Assembly (NCBI RefSeq): GCF_902498195.1 | Contig: NZ_CABVIY010000003.1 | Coordinates: forward strand, 62,001 to 126,000 | Source of the DNA: Pseudomonas fluorescens | GTDB taxonomy: Bacteria > Pseudomonadota > Gammaproteobacteria > Pseudomonadales > Pseudomonadaceae | DNA: 64,000 bases | Direction of reading: 5' to 3' | Shown: positions 18,549-26,735 of the stretch, in pieces | How the letters are laid out: every line of letters begins with the position of its first letter | Numbering within the stretch: position 1 is the first letter of the stretch | Made by a program: the position numbers and the translations under genes | The notes under the pieces: generated by a model | Database searches by the model: none | What the model was told of the DNA's origin: nothing | The model's input: only the letters and a program-made list of their open reading frames with translations

Positions 18549-19505
18549 ATGCACACACTGACTCGCGAAGATATCGAACAGGCCGCGCGCCACGTCTACC
18601 AGGTCATGCCGGCCACCGCCCAGTATCCATGGCCGTTGTTGGCCGAGCGGTTGGGTTGCACGGTGTGGGTCAAGCACGAAAATCACACGCCGACCGGAGC
18701 GTTCAAGGTGCGTGGGGGCATTACCTTCATGCACTGGCTCAAACGCGAGCACCCCGGCATCCAGGGGATTGTCACCGCGACCCGTGGCAACCACGGCCAG
18801 AGCCTGGCGCTGGCCGCCGGCGCGCTGGGTTTGCGGGCGCTGATTGTGGTGCCGCAAGGCAACTCGGTGGAAAAGAACAACGCCATGCGCGCCTTCGGTG
18901 GCGAAGTGGTCGAGTGCGGTCGCGACTTCGATGAGGCCCGGGAAGAAGCCGCGCGCCTGGCGCACGAGCATGGCCTTTATCTGGTGCCGCCATTCCACAC
19001 CGAACTGGTCAAGGGCGTGGCCACTTATGCGCTGGAGCTGTTCATGGCGGCGCCGGACCTGGATACCGTCTATGTGCCGATTGGCTGTGGCTCGGGCATC
19101 TGCGGGGTGATCGCCGCCCGCGATGCACTGGGCCTGAATACCCGGGTGGTGGGCGTGGTGTCCACGGAGGCTGAAGCCGCGAAGTTGTCCTTTGAAACGG
19201 GAGAACTGTGCGAAACCGCCTCGGCGAACACCTTTGCCGACGGCCTGGCCGTGCGCAAGCCCATACCCGAGGCCTTTGCCGTCTACGCGGCGGGTGCCCA
19301 GCGCATCGTATCCGTCAACGAGGAGCAGATTGCCGAGGCCATGCGCGTGTATTACACCGATACCCACAATCTTGCAGAAGGGGCGGGTGCGGCAGCGTTG
19401 GCGGCACTGATTCAGGAGCGCGAATCGATGTCGGGAAAACGGGTGGGGGTGATTTTATCCGGCGGCAATGTTGATCGATCGGTGTATGCGAAAGTGATCG
19501 GGTGA
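18549..19505 (+). CDS. Threonine/serine dehydratase (PLP, fold type II)
   Basis: 318 residues from the ATG at 18549 with CAGGAG upstream. The PLP lysine is in NHTPTGAFKVRGG (about 50), followed by RGNHGQSLALAAG and the glycine-rich phosphate loop GCGSGICG. There is no C-terminal ACT domain, so it resembles the catabolic TdcB form rather than IlvA. The reaction is the deamination of threonine or serine to a 2-oxoacid; related members act on 3-hydroxyaspartate or other beta-hydroxy amino acids. A divergent AraC regulator suggests inducible use of an amino acid. Confidence 0.88.
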   Translation: MHTLTREDIEQAARHVYQVMPATAQYPWPLLAERLGCTVWVKHENHTPTGAFKVRGGITFMHWLKREHPGIQGIVTATRGNHGQSLALAAGALGLRALIVVPQGNSVEKNNAMRAFGGEVVECGRDFDEAREEAARLAHEHGLYLVPPFHTELVKGVATYALELFMAAPDLDTVYVPIGCGSGICGVIAARDALGLNTRVVGVVSTEAEAAKLSFETGELCETASANTFADGLAVRKPIPEAFAVYAAGAQRIVSVNEEQIAEAMRVYYTDTHNLAEGAGAAALAALIQERESMSGKRVGVILSGGNVDRSVYAKVIG

Positions 19506-19692
19506 GAAACTAAAGTCGATATACCGTGAACTAACTTTATTGTGTCCGGATAGTTTACATGTTTGAAGAGCGCAGCTGATTTCAATGGCTGCGCTATTAA
19601 CTTTATCGTGAATCATTATATTCGTGAGCTGTTGCCTGACTACTCTCAACTTGTGGATCCCATTTCGCTAAAAGTGAAAAAGGCTGGAAGTT

Positions 19693-20091
19693 ATGAGTAA
19701 GCTACTCCTTTGCGCGGCTGTCTTCCTGTGTATGGCTGGTTGCTCTTCTTCGGGGCACCAGGCCGCAGCCGACGCCCACGCCGATGCGCCGGCGAACGCG
19801 AAACAGCTCAGTGGCAGCGAGATCAACTCCACGGTCGTAGGGCGCAAACACTCCAGTGTCACCTCCACCGGATATCCTTTTTCTGAAACGCTGAACCCTG
19901 ATGGAACTTCAATGATTCAAATTTCCAGCGAGCCGATGCAATCAGGTACTTGGGTTATTACAGAAGACATCATCTGTGTCAGCTATCAAAAATATGGCAA
20001 GGAATGCAATAAGGTACTGAGCGACGGGGTCACGATCTGGTTTGTTGATAGTGTGAAAAATACAACAAACAACAAGTTCACTGCTCATTAA
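19693..20091 (+). CDS. Small lipoprotein, member of a tandem pair
   Basis: 132 residues with a lipobox (LCMAGC, Cys17) after a short hydrophobic signal. The mature part has a flexible Ala-rich linker, then STVVGRKHSSVTSTGYPFSETLNPDGT, GTWVITEDIICVSY and GKECNKV. The next gene encodes the same architecture (STLIGNKL, FNADGT, RWTVKDGVICF, KECYRL), so the two are paralogues arisen by duplication. The pattern of strands ending in a Cys pair suggests a small beta fold, similar in look to periplasmic hypothetical lipoproteins. Function unknown. Confidence 0.75.
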   Translation: MSKLLLCAAVFLCMAGCSSSGHQAAADAHADAPANAKQLSGSEINSTVVGRKHSSVTSTGYPFSETLNPDGTSMIQISSEPMQSGTWVITEDIICVSYQKYGKECNKVLSDGVTIWFVDSVKNTTNNKFTAH

Positions 20092-20133
20092 ACGGGTGGT
20101 GGTTTTGGCGTGTGGCATCAGCCGAGGTGCGGC

Positions 20134-20529
20134 ATGAATATTCGGTATTGCAGTTGTTTCTTGCTTGCGCTGATCCTGTCCGGTTGCGCTTCAAACGCGG
20201 GCAATACGGTCAAGCCGGTTACCGCATCGGCGGTGGCGCTGGATGATGATCAGGTCCGCAGCACCCTGATCGGGAACAAACTGAATAACATCGGTACGTC
20301 GGGCTTGCCCTATTCGCTGAGTTTCAATGCCGATGGCACCGACATCTTCAAGATGTCCGGCAATCCACCGGAAACGGAGCGCTGGACGGTCAAGGACGGC
20401 GTGATTTGCTTCACGTCGGCGAAGATTTCCAAAGAGTGTTATCGACTCAAGAAGGACAAGGATGATTACTGGCTGGTGCATCCGGACACGGGGGCCGTGC
20501 ATTACCACTACACGCTGACGCCTCAGTAA
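20134..20529 (+). CDS. Small lipoprotein, second member of the tandem pair
   Basis: 131 residues from the ATG at 20134, chosen because GAGGTG lies five bases upstream and because the lipobox (ILSGC, near residue 18) then has normal spacing. After a linker the protein shares the core of its neighbour: RSTLIGNKLNNIGTSGLPYS, FNADGTDIFKMSG, ERWTVKDGVICFTS and SKECYRL. Its GC content is higher than that of the first copy. It follows that gene by 42 bases and may be cotranscribed. Function unknown. Confidence 0.75.
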   Translation: MNIRYCSCFLLALILSGCASNAGNTVKPVTASAVALDDDQVRSTLIGNKLNNIGTSGLPYSLSFNADGTDIFKMSGNPPETERWTVKDGVICFTSAKISKECYRLKKDKDDYWLVHPDTGAVHYHYTLTPQ

Positions 20530-20544
20530 CGCCAAGAATAAAAC

Positions 20545-20580
20545 GGTCACCGCAGCAAAAGGTGGAGTTCTGCGGCGACC
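20545..20580 (-). terminator. Probable terminator
   Basis: Stem GGTC-A-CCGCAG / CTGCGG-C-GACC with one mismatch. On the minus strand it is followed by GTTTTATT, after the DsbA-like gene that ends at 20607. Confidence 0.6.
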
Positions 20581-20606
20581 CAAAAAAGGCTAAGTCAAAC
20601 GCTGCC

Positions 20607-21248
20607 TCAAGAAATGATCTTGCGCAGGGCCTGCTCGTAGTAGTCCGCCGATTGCGCGCCGGAAATGAGTTGACGGCCGTTGACCACCACCGCAGGCACC
20701 GAGTGAATACCGCGCCGGGTAAAATGGGACTCGCGTTCGCGCACTTCATCGCTGTACAGCGCTGAAGAAAGTACCCTGCGGGCCTGATCCTCGGACAAGC
20801 CCACGCCGCTGGCGATATGAGCCAGGGTCCCATGGGAACTGATGTCCTGGCCCAAGGTGAAGTAAGCCTTGAAAAGGGCATGGGCGAGCGGGCGTTGCAG
20901 CCCTTCAATGCCGGCCCAGAACATCAGCCGATGGGCATCGAACGTATTGTAGAAATGGGTTCGCTTATCAAAATCGAAGTGAAACCCGACGCTGTTGCCG
21001 CCAGCGCGAATACTCGCCTGTCCCCTGGCGACGTCCGCGGCATTGCTACCGTATTTCTGCATGATGTGTTCAACGGCGTTCTGGCCGCCGTCGGGCATCT
21101 GCGGGTTCAACTCAAAGGGTTCGAAATGGATCTCGACCACGGCCTCACCTTCCAGCCGTTCGATTGCTTGCTCCAGGGCCCCCAGGCCGACTGCGCACCA
21201 GGGGCAGACAATGTCGGAGATGAAGTCAATGCGTATCGGCGTGCTCAT
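20607..21248 (-). CDS. DsbA-family oxidoreductase, FrnE-like
   Basis: 213 residues with a thioredoxin-type CPWC motif at about 16-19 (DFISDIVCPWCAVGLGALE) and no signal peptide, as in the cytosolic FrnE / polyketide-isomerase-like DsbA group. The C-terminal SVPAVVVNGRQLISGAQ includes the cis-proline loop. It probably catalyses dithiol exchange or glutathione-dependent reactions in the cytosol. The start overlaps the stop of the upstream flavodoxin-like gene by four bases, so the two are translationally coupled and likely work together in redox metabolism. Confidence 0.88.
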   Translation of the reverse strand: MSTPIRIDFISDIVCPWCAVGLGALEQAIERLEGEAVVEIHFEPFELNPQMPDGGQNAVEHIMQKYGSNAADVARGQASIRAGGNSVGFHFDFDKRTHFYNTFDAHRLMFWAGIEGLQRPLAHALFKAYFTLGQDISSHGTLAHIASGVGLSEDQARRVLSSALYSDEVRERESHFTRRGIHSVPAVVVNGRQLISGAQSADYYEQALRKIIS

Positions 21249-21871
21249 CGCAAGTCCCCGGCTTTTTCAGCGAAGCGTTCGGCAAGCTGGCGACGACCCT
21301 CTACCAGTTCCCGGGCAACGCGGGCTACCCGGGCACCCAGGTGTTCTGCCGTCAGGATGTCGGGATGTTTGGGGGCGGTATCCGGTCCTTCATCGAAGTT
21401 GGACTGGGCACCGACGCCAATGAAGTAGCTGTCCCGGTTCAACATGTCTTCAGTGGTCGTCGAACTGTTGTGGCCAGGTGGCAGGCCGAGGTTGACCCAA
21501 TGCATGGAATGCTGGGCGGCGAAAATGATCAGCTGTTGCAGCGTCGCCAGTTTGTCGCCGGAACGCGATGCCGCATTGGTAAAGCCCGCCGCCACCTTGT
21601 CGGCCCAGACGCCGCCCTTGGCGAATACTTTGTGGGATGTCGCGTCCATGAAAGTCTTGAACTGCGCCGAAGCACTGCCCATGTAAGTCGGGGTTCCGAA
21701 GATGATGGCGTCCACCTTCTCCAGCGCATCCCAGTGCTGGTCGATTTCCTCGACCTGCACCAGCAGGCTCTGTGTGCCTTCGACACTTTGCGCACCGCGC
21801 GCTACCGCCTTGGCAACATTGGCGGTGTGTCCGTATCCACTGTGATAGATGACAGCAACTTTCAGGGTCAT
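21245..21871 (-). CDS. Flavodoxin-like NAD(P)H:quinone reductase (WrbA-like)
   Basis: 208 residues from the ATG at 21871 (MTLKVAVIYHSGYGHTANVAKAV). The phosphate-binding loop YHSGYGHTAN, the FGTPTYMGSASAQFKTFMD flavin loop and GFTNAASRSGDK are WrbA-family features. These FMN proteins reduce quinones by two electrons. A longer frame starts at 21946 without a ribosome site. It overlaps the downstream DsbA-like gene by ATGA. Confidence 0.85.
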   Translation of the reverse strand: MTLKVAVIYHSGYGHTANVAKAVARGAQSVEGTQSLLVQVEEIDQHWDALEKVDAIIFGTPTYMGSASAQFKTFMDATSHKVFAKGGVWADKVAAGFTNAASRSGDKLATLQQLIIFAAQHSMHWVNLGLPPGHNSSTTTEDMLNRDSYFIGVGAQSNFDEGPDTAPKHPDILTAEHLGARVARVARELVEGRRQLAERFAEKAGDLR

Positions 21872-22080
21872 TTGCGTGCTCAACGTTGGGTATCCCGCGA
21901 CTGCCAACCCGCTGTAAAGGGTCGGCGACTGTTTTTCTAAACGCATGGGGTCACTATATTTGTGTTGAGCACTGGGATAAACGCACGATCTGAAACATCA
22001 GTTGATACACTGTGTAATCAATGAATAAACCCCTCGCCAACTGATAGAGTCGGCACTCTTTGCTTAATGAGATGGATTTC

Positions 22081-22680
22081 ATGGATGTCTATGTCGTGCG
22101 ACACGGTGAAACCTGGGCCAACGCTGAGCAGCGTTACCTTGGATCACTGGATCCAGCGCTGACCGAACGGGGGCGCGGGCAAGCGCTTGCGCTTAAGGAA
22201 TATTTGCCTGGAGATCTCGACGTGCTCATCGTTTCCCCCCGACTGAGGGCCAGGGAAACCGCCGATATTCTCAATCAAAGGCTCGGCCTGCCGGTCGAAA
22301 TCCTCGACTGTTTTCGAGAGCGTGATGTCGGGGTGTTCGAGGGCTTGACTCAAGCCGAAGCAAGCACGCGATACCCGCAGCTGTGGTCGCAAAACATCAC
22401 CCGACGCTGGGATATCGGGCCCACCGGTGGCGAGTCAATTGCCGACGTGGTGAAGCGGGTGAGCGAGGGGCTGGTAGCACTGCAATCGAGCTATCCCGCA
22501 AAAAAAGTCTTGCTCGTTGCCCACGGCTTCGTGGCCAAGATCATCCGCGCATTGGCCAAGGGCGACCTTGGCGACCTGTTCGACTGGCAGCTTTCAAACG
22601 GCACCCTGCTGGTTCTGGAAAACTTCGAGATGCCGGCCGTGGATGCGGACACGTTGAAAACCTCACTGCCGCTTTTGTGA
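22081..22680 (+). CDS. Histidine phosphatase family protein
   Basis: 199 residues from the ATG at 22081, with alternative in-frame starts at 22072 and a TTG at 22060. The catalytic RHGE is at the start (VYVVRHGETWAN), the second His is in VLLVAHGFVAKI, and Arg/Glu residues of the 2H pocket appear in SPRLRARETAD and FRERDVGVFEGLT. The family includes phosphoglycerate mutase-like, cobalamin and sugar phosphatases; the substrate is open. It stands alone on the plus strand. Confidence 0.88.
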   Translation: MDVYVVRHGETWANAEQRYLGSLDPALTERGRGQALALKEYLPGDLDVLIVSPRLRARETADILNQRLGLPVEILDCFRERDVGVFEGLTQAEASTRYPQLWSQNITRRWDIGPTGGESIADVVKRVSEGLVALQSSYPAKKVLLVAHGFVAKIIRALAKGDLGDLFDWQLSNGTLLVLENFEMPAVDADTLKTSLPLL

Positions 22681-22881
22681 TGAAAACGGCTGTCGGCCCA
22701 GCGGTGGTATTTCCGTGAGTTCACACGCCTGCTGCACCGGCAGGCGCGTGAGAGCCCTTATCACTGCCAATTCCCCATGCGCATGATCCTTGCCCCATCC
22801 CGAGATCACCACTAAACCCTCAAGGCTGAACCTGCACATTCAGATCAACGACACCGCTCATAACCGGAACAAGGAAGGACC

Positions 22882-23316
22882 ATGAACGACACCGTCATTC
22901 CCGAAGGGTTTAACCCGCTGACCCGCAGTAGCCCGCTGCTCGATTTGCTTGGCCCGATCTACTGCCGGGGCAGTGGCTTGCAACTGGAACTTGGATTACG
23001 CACGGACTCACGGCACGCCAATGGCCGTGGCACCCTGCATGGAGGTGTTCTGGCGACACTGGCAGATGTGGGCATGGGCTACGCCATGGCCTTTTCCAGC
23101 GACCCGCCGCAGCCATTGATCACGGCAAGCATGACCCTGGATTATCTCAGCGCCGTGCAGATCAACGAGTGGTTGGAGGTGCGGCTTGAGCACTCCAAAA
23201 AAGGACGACAACTGGCGTTTGCCACCGTTGGCCTGTATGTCGGTGAGCGAGCGGTTGCGCGTGCCAGCGCAGTGTTCGCGGTGCCGATGAACGAATTCCC
23301 CTCGCCACGGGGATGA
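22882..23316 (+). CDS. PaaI-type hotdog thioesterase
   Basis: 144 residues with AAGGAAGGA before the ATG. The hotdog signature is HANGRGTLHGGVLATLADVGMGYAM (about 44-69), with the conserved HGG near the helix start, followed by SMTLDYLSAV. Members hydrolyse acyl-CoA, often aryl-acyl-CoA such as phenylacetyl-CoA. No pathway partner is next to it. Confidence 0.88.
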   Translation: MNDTVIPEGFNPLTRSSPLLDLLGPIYCRGSGLQLELGLRTDSRHANGRGTLHGGVLATLADVGMGYAMAFSSDPPQPLITASMTLDYLSAVQINEWLEVRLEHSKKGRQLAFATVGLYVGERAVARASAVFAVPMNEFPSPRG

Positions 23317-23363
23317 CAGAAGTTGGAAACCTCCGGGGCTTTGCGTTCGCCAGGACCAAAAGA

Positions 23364-23474
23364 GCAGGGCTTCTGTATCGCCGTGTATCCGGACCCGCTC
23401 TGCGCAGACTGGCTTACAAATGCCCCTCGATCCGGATACATCCGGGATACACGGTTGCAGTCAAATAGCCCTGC
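23364..23474. repeat. Nested imperfect inverted repeat upstream of the EGKCG gene
   Basis: Outer arms GCAGGGCT (23364-23371) and AGCCCTGC (23467-23474); inner exact arms CCGTGTATCC (23381-23390) and GGATACACGG (23445-23454). The element lies between the thioesterase stop and the EF-hand gene. It could form a long hairpin. Confidence 0.65.
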
Positions 23475-23561
23475 CTTAGCGAGAAAGCAAACGCCTCTCG
23501 CACCACGGCTTATCGCCCTTGTGGCATGACCCTAGCGGCCTGGCCGCACACTGTATCCGGA
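23384..23561. promoter_or_regulatory. Repeated decamer TGTATCCGGA before the EF-hand gene
   Basis: The exact decamer occurs at 23384-23393 (plus), 23431-23440 (minus) and 23552-23561 (plus), with a one-base-longer variant at 23441-23451 (minus). The last copy holds the ribosome binding site of the gene at 23571. It could be a regulator-binding motif. Confidence 0.5.
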
Positions 23562-23570
23562 GTAACAACC

Positions 23571-24032
23571 ATGTCCCGTATGTCGAACAAATCTCGCATT
23601 GGCCTGATCGCAGTTGCACTGGCCGGCAGCATGAACCTCGCCTCGTCCGCTTTCGCCGCTGACGCACTGCCACAAGGCTACCAACTCGCCGCGGCGGAAA
23701 AGACCAGCGAAGGCAAATGTGGCGAAGGCAAATGCGGCGCCAGCGAAACCGGCGCCAAGGTGACCAAGGCCGGTGAAGGCAAGTGCGGTGAAGGCAAATG
23801 CGGCGACGCCTCGTTCGCCCGCACCGACACCGACCACGACGGCCGCGTATCGCTCAAAGAACTGCTGACCGTAGCCCCTCAGGGCGCTGAAGAATTCAAG
23901 GCGATGGACACCAACGGCGACGGCTTCCTCTCCGAAGGCGAAGTCTACAAATACCGCACCAACCAGTTCACTTCCAACGGCAAGAAAGTGCCTACCGAAC
24001 TGTTCACCAAAATGAGCAAAGCTCAGGGCTGA
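23571..24032 (+). CDS. Secreted EF-hand protein with EGKCG repeats
   Basis: 153 residues from the ATG at 23571 (CGGAG upstream). A signal peptide ends near AFAA (about 28-30). Then come two blocks of EGKCGEGKCG, separated by GASETGAKVTKAG, giving four EGKCG units. Two EF-hand calcium loops follow: DTDHDGRVSLKEL and DTNGDGFLSEGEV. EGKCG units are known as core motifs of HvfA/BufA-type precursors, whose cysteines are modified by MNIO (DUF692) enzymes and which buffer copper; no such enzyme is nearby, so modification here is only a possibility. A strong terminator follows. Calcium or copper binding in the periplasm is inferred. Confidence 0.85.
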   Translation: MSRMSNKSRIGLIAVALAGSMNLASSAFAADALPQGYQLAAAEKTSEGKCGEGKCGASETGAKVTKAGEGKCGEGKCGDASFARTDTDHDGRVSLKELLTVAPQGAEEFKAMDTNGDGFLSEGEVYKYRTNQFTSNGKKVPTELFTKMSKAQG

Positions 24033-24050
24033 TTGTTCTGCGTAAACCCA

Positions 24051-24084
24051 ACCTCCCCGTGTTTTTAGCCGGGGAGGTTTTTTT
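24051..24084 (+). terminator. Strong rho-independent terminator
   Basis: Stem CCTCCCCG / CGGGGAGG with a ten-base loop, then seven T residues, 19 bases after the stop of the EF-hand gene. Confidence 0.92.
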
Positions 24085-24116
24085 ATGGCCGCTGCAAAAC
24101 TTCCCTCACCGCAGCG

Positions 24117-25145
24117 CTAGTCAAACGCACTGCGATAGGCAAACAACCCCGGCAAGCCACCGGTCATCACGAACAGCAGGTTGCTGCCCGCCGGGTAATC
24201 GCCCCGGCGTACGGCGGCCAGCAGTCCGGCGAAGGCCTTGCCGCCGTAGACCGGGTCGGTGAGCAAGCCTTCCCGGGAAGCCAGCAGGCGCACGGCTTCG
24301 AGCATGGTGTGGGTCGGCGCGCCGTAGGCTTCGCCGCGCTGGCTGCCGTCGATGTGGATTGCGTTGTCGGCCAGGGCGGCGGACGGGTCGAGGAGCTGCA
24401 GGGTTTGCCGGGTTTTTTCCAGGGTGGTGGCCGATGCCTGTTCCTGGGTGGCCAGTACCGAGTAGCCAACGATTTGTGTGGACGATTGGGCCAGGGTAAC
24501 GCCCGCCAGCAATCCCGAATGGGTTCCGGCGCTGCCGTTGGGGACGATGATCCGGTCAAATTGAATGCCCAGCGCATCGGCCTGGCGCAGCACTTCTGCC
24601 GCGCAGGCGGCATAGCCCAGGCTGCCCCGTGGGCTGGAACCGCCCAGCGGCATGACGAAGGGTTTCTTGCCTTGGGCCTTGAGCGTGTCGACAAGCTCGG
24701 CTGCATAGGTGTCCGGCGCCAGGCCTCGCGGCAGCCGATGGACTGTCGCGCCAAACAGATCGTCCAGCAGGACGTTGCCGTTGTGGCAGAAGTCATCGTC
24801 GTTGCGCACGGCTGAGGGGGTCAGGATCAATACGCAGGCGAGGCCCTGGCGGGCGGCGACCGCGGCGGTCAGCCGGGCATGGTTGGATTGGAAACCGCCC
24901 CAGGTCACCAGGGTGTCGGCGCCTGCGGCCAGTGCTTCGCCGAGCAGGAATTCCAGTTTGCGCAGCTTGTTGCCACCACCGCCGAGACCGGTCAGGTCGT
25001 CGCGTTTGACGTAGAGGTTGCAGCCGTTCATGTCGGGCAACTGGCTCAAGCGGGAGAGTTTCTGGATCGGTGTCGGGCCTTCGAGCAGTGTTGCCCTGGG
25101 GTAGGCAGCGAGGGCGGCATCGAGGCGGGTCAAGTCGTGGGGCAT
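24117..25145 (-). CDS. D-cysteine desulfhydrase / ACC-deaminase-family PLP enzyme
   Basis: 342 residues, of the length usual for DcyD. The PLP lysine is in LGGGGNKLRKLEFLLGEAL (about 55-60), preceded by LYVKRDDLTG; WGGFQSNHARL and PNGSAGTHSGLLAG bind substrate and phosphate. The family cleaves D-cysteine to pyruvate, H2S and ammonia, or 1-aminocyclopropane-1-carboxylate; the motifs visible do not separate the two with certainty, though DcyD is the more common chromosomal form in Pseudomonas. It is convergent with the EF-hand gene. Confidence 0.88.
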   Translation of the reverse strand: MPHDLTRLDAALAAYPRATLLEGPTPIQKLSRLSQLPDMNGCNLYVKRDDLTGLGGGGNKLRKLEFLLGEALAAGADTLVTWGGFQSNHARLTAAVAARQGLACVLILTPSAVRNDDDFCHNGNVLLDDLFGATVHRLPRGLAPDTYAAELVDTLKAQGKKPFVMPLGGSSPRGSLGYAACAAEVLRQADALGIQFDRIIVPNGSAGTHSGLLAGVTLAQSSTQIVGYSVLATQEQASATTLEKTRQTLQLLDPSAALADNAIHIDGSQRGEAYGAPTHTMLEAVRLLASREGLLTDPVYGGKAFAGLLAAVRRGDYPAGSNLLFVMTGGLPGLFAYRSAFD

Positions 25146-25273
25146 GAAGGATCACTCTTGGCGTAAGGGGACGGAGTGGATCGGCCACTGTAAGAAGCTG
25201 TGGTTTGGAGATATACCGGTCCTCGGTAATTACTGTTGATACATCGTGTAATCAAACACATCGCCTTGGTGGT

Positions 25274-25389
25274 GCACGCAAACCCTGTGGGAGCGGGCTT
25301 GCCCGCGAAGGGGACGGCACATCCTCTACATCTGCTGTGGTTGGAATGCCGTCTTCGCGGGCAAGCCCGCTCCCACAGGGTTTGCGTGC
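25274..25389. repeat. Paired REP element (long perfect inverted repeat)
   Basis: Two perfectly complementary 37-base arms, 25274-25310 and 25353-25389, containing GAGCGGGCTTGCCCGCGAAG and its complement. Typical Pseudomonas REP doublet, between the desulfhydrase and MFS genes; may limit transcript decay. Confidence 0.9.
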
Positions 25390-25502
25390 ATCTTGATGTC
25401 AGGTATGTATCTTGTTTGCAGATAACCGTTGCCTGTTTAATTCGCTTCTTGAGATATCGCCTTCGCGCGTAGAGTCCGCCCAACTGAAGAATGGAAGGGC
25501 AG

Positions 25503-26735
25503 ATGATGAACAGCGTAAAGCCAGCGATCACCGCGACGGCGCAACCCCCCGCCAACCCCTGGCGCGGCACCGTGGCGGGTTTTTCGGCGAGCCTTGTCGG
25601 GATTGGCCTGGCGCGCTTTGCCTACACGCCGCTGCTGCCGGCGATTGTCGGTGCTCACTGGTTTGACGCGTCCAAGGCGGCTTATCTCGGCGCGGCCAAC
25701 CTGGCGGGGTATCTGGCGGGGGCGCTGTTCGGGCGTTCACTGGCGGCGAAAACGTCCACCCGGTTCACCCTCCGGGCGATGATGCTGCTCGCCAGCCTTG
25801 CCTTTTTCGCCTGCGCGTATCCCGTGTCCTTTGCCTGGTTCTTCGGCTGGCGATTTCTGTCCGGCGTTAGCGGTGGGGCGCTGATGGTGCTGGCGGCGCC
25901 CACGGTCCTGGCCCACGTACCGCCCTCGCGCCGAGGCCTGGCCGGCGGGGTGATTTTCATGGGGGTGGGGGTCGGGATTGCGGCGTCCGGCACCCTGGTG
26001 CCGCTGTTGCTGCAACAGGGGCTTGCGCAAACCTGGCTGGGATTGGGGGTGATCGCCCTGTTGCTGACCGCCATTGCCTGGCGCGGATGGCCGAGCGACA
26101 ACGCGCCGGTGGCCGGCGCCAGCCATCACCGCCGCGTGCCACCCACTGGAACCCTCAAGGCGCTGTATGTCGAGTACGCGCTTAACGCCGCCGGCTGGGT
26201 GCCGCACATGATTTTCCTGGTGGATTTCGTCGCCCGGGGTCTCGGCCAGGGCCTGCAGACAGGCGCACAGTACTGGGTGCTGTTCGGCATCGGCGCGACC
26301 CTCGGCCCGCTGCTGGCGGGTGTGCTGGCCGACCGGGTGGGCTTCGGTCGCGCGTTGCGGGTGTCGTTCATCATCGAAGCCCTCAGCGTTGCGGTGCCGG
26401 CGTTCGGGCTCGGGACTGTCTGGTTGATGGCGTCGAGCGTGATCGTCGGTGCCTTTGTCACGGGCACCGTGCCGCTGGTGCTCGGTCGGCTGCATGAAAT
26501 CCTCGCCAGGCATCCCGCCCAACAACAGGCGGCCTGGCAAACCGCCACGGTGGGTTTCGCCTTGTTCCAGGCGATTGCCGCCTATGGCCTGTCGTTTCTG
26601 TTTTCCTACAGCGGCGGCAACTACAGCCTGCTGTTCATGATCGGCACGGCGGCCATGTTGATGGCTTTTGCCATCGATGTGGCGGCGGCACTGCGAAGCG
26701 CCCCGCGTTCAACCTCGGAGCACCTGTCCCAGTGA
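25503..26735 (+). CDS. YbfB/YjiJ-family MFS transporter
   Basis: 410 residues from the ATG at 25503 (GGAAGGG upstream). Twelve hydrophobic segments; the first part reads SASLVGIGLARFAYTPLLPAI, which is the hallmark of the YbfB/YjiJ group, and GYLAGALFGRSLAAKTSTR follows the second helix. Substrates of the family are mostly unknown. The stop overlaps the start of the next MFS gene (GTGA), so the two transporters are translated together. Confidence 0.88.
   Translation: MMNSVKPAITATAQPPANPWRGTVAGFSASLVGIGLARFAYTPLLPAIVGAHWFDASKAAYLGAANLAGYLAGALFGRSLAAKTSTRFTLRAMMLLASLAFFACAYPVSFAWFFGWRFLSGVSGGALMVLAAPTVLAHVPPSRRGLAGGVIFMGVGVGIAASGTLVPLLLQQGLAQTWLGLGVIALLLTAIAWRGWPSDNAPVAGASHHRRVPPTGTLKALYVEYALNAAGWVPHMIFLVDFVARGLGQGLQTGAQYWVLFGIGATLGPLLAGVLADRVGFGRALRVSFIIEALSVAVPAFGLGTVWLMASSVIVGAFVTGTVPLVLGRLHEILARHPAQQQAAWQTATVGFALFQAIAAYGLSFLFSYSGGNYSLLFMIGTAAMLMAFAIDVAAALRSAPRSTSEHLSQ

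Noticed and set aside
23571..24032. A complete local copper-RiPP cluster around the EGKCG protein
   Set aside because: No DUF692/MNIO, HvfC-like or DoxX gene is present in the flanks; only the motif itself is seen.
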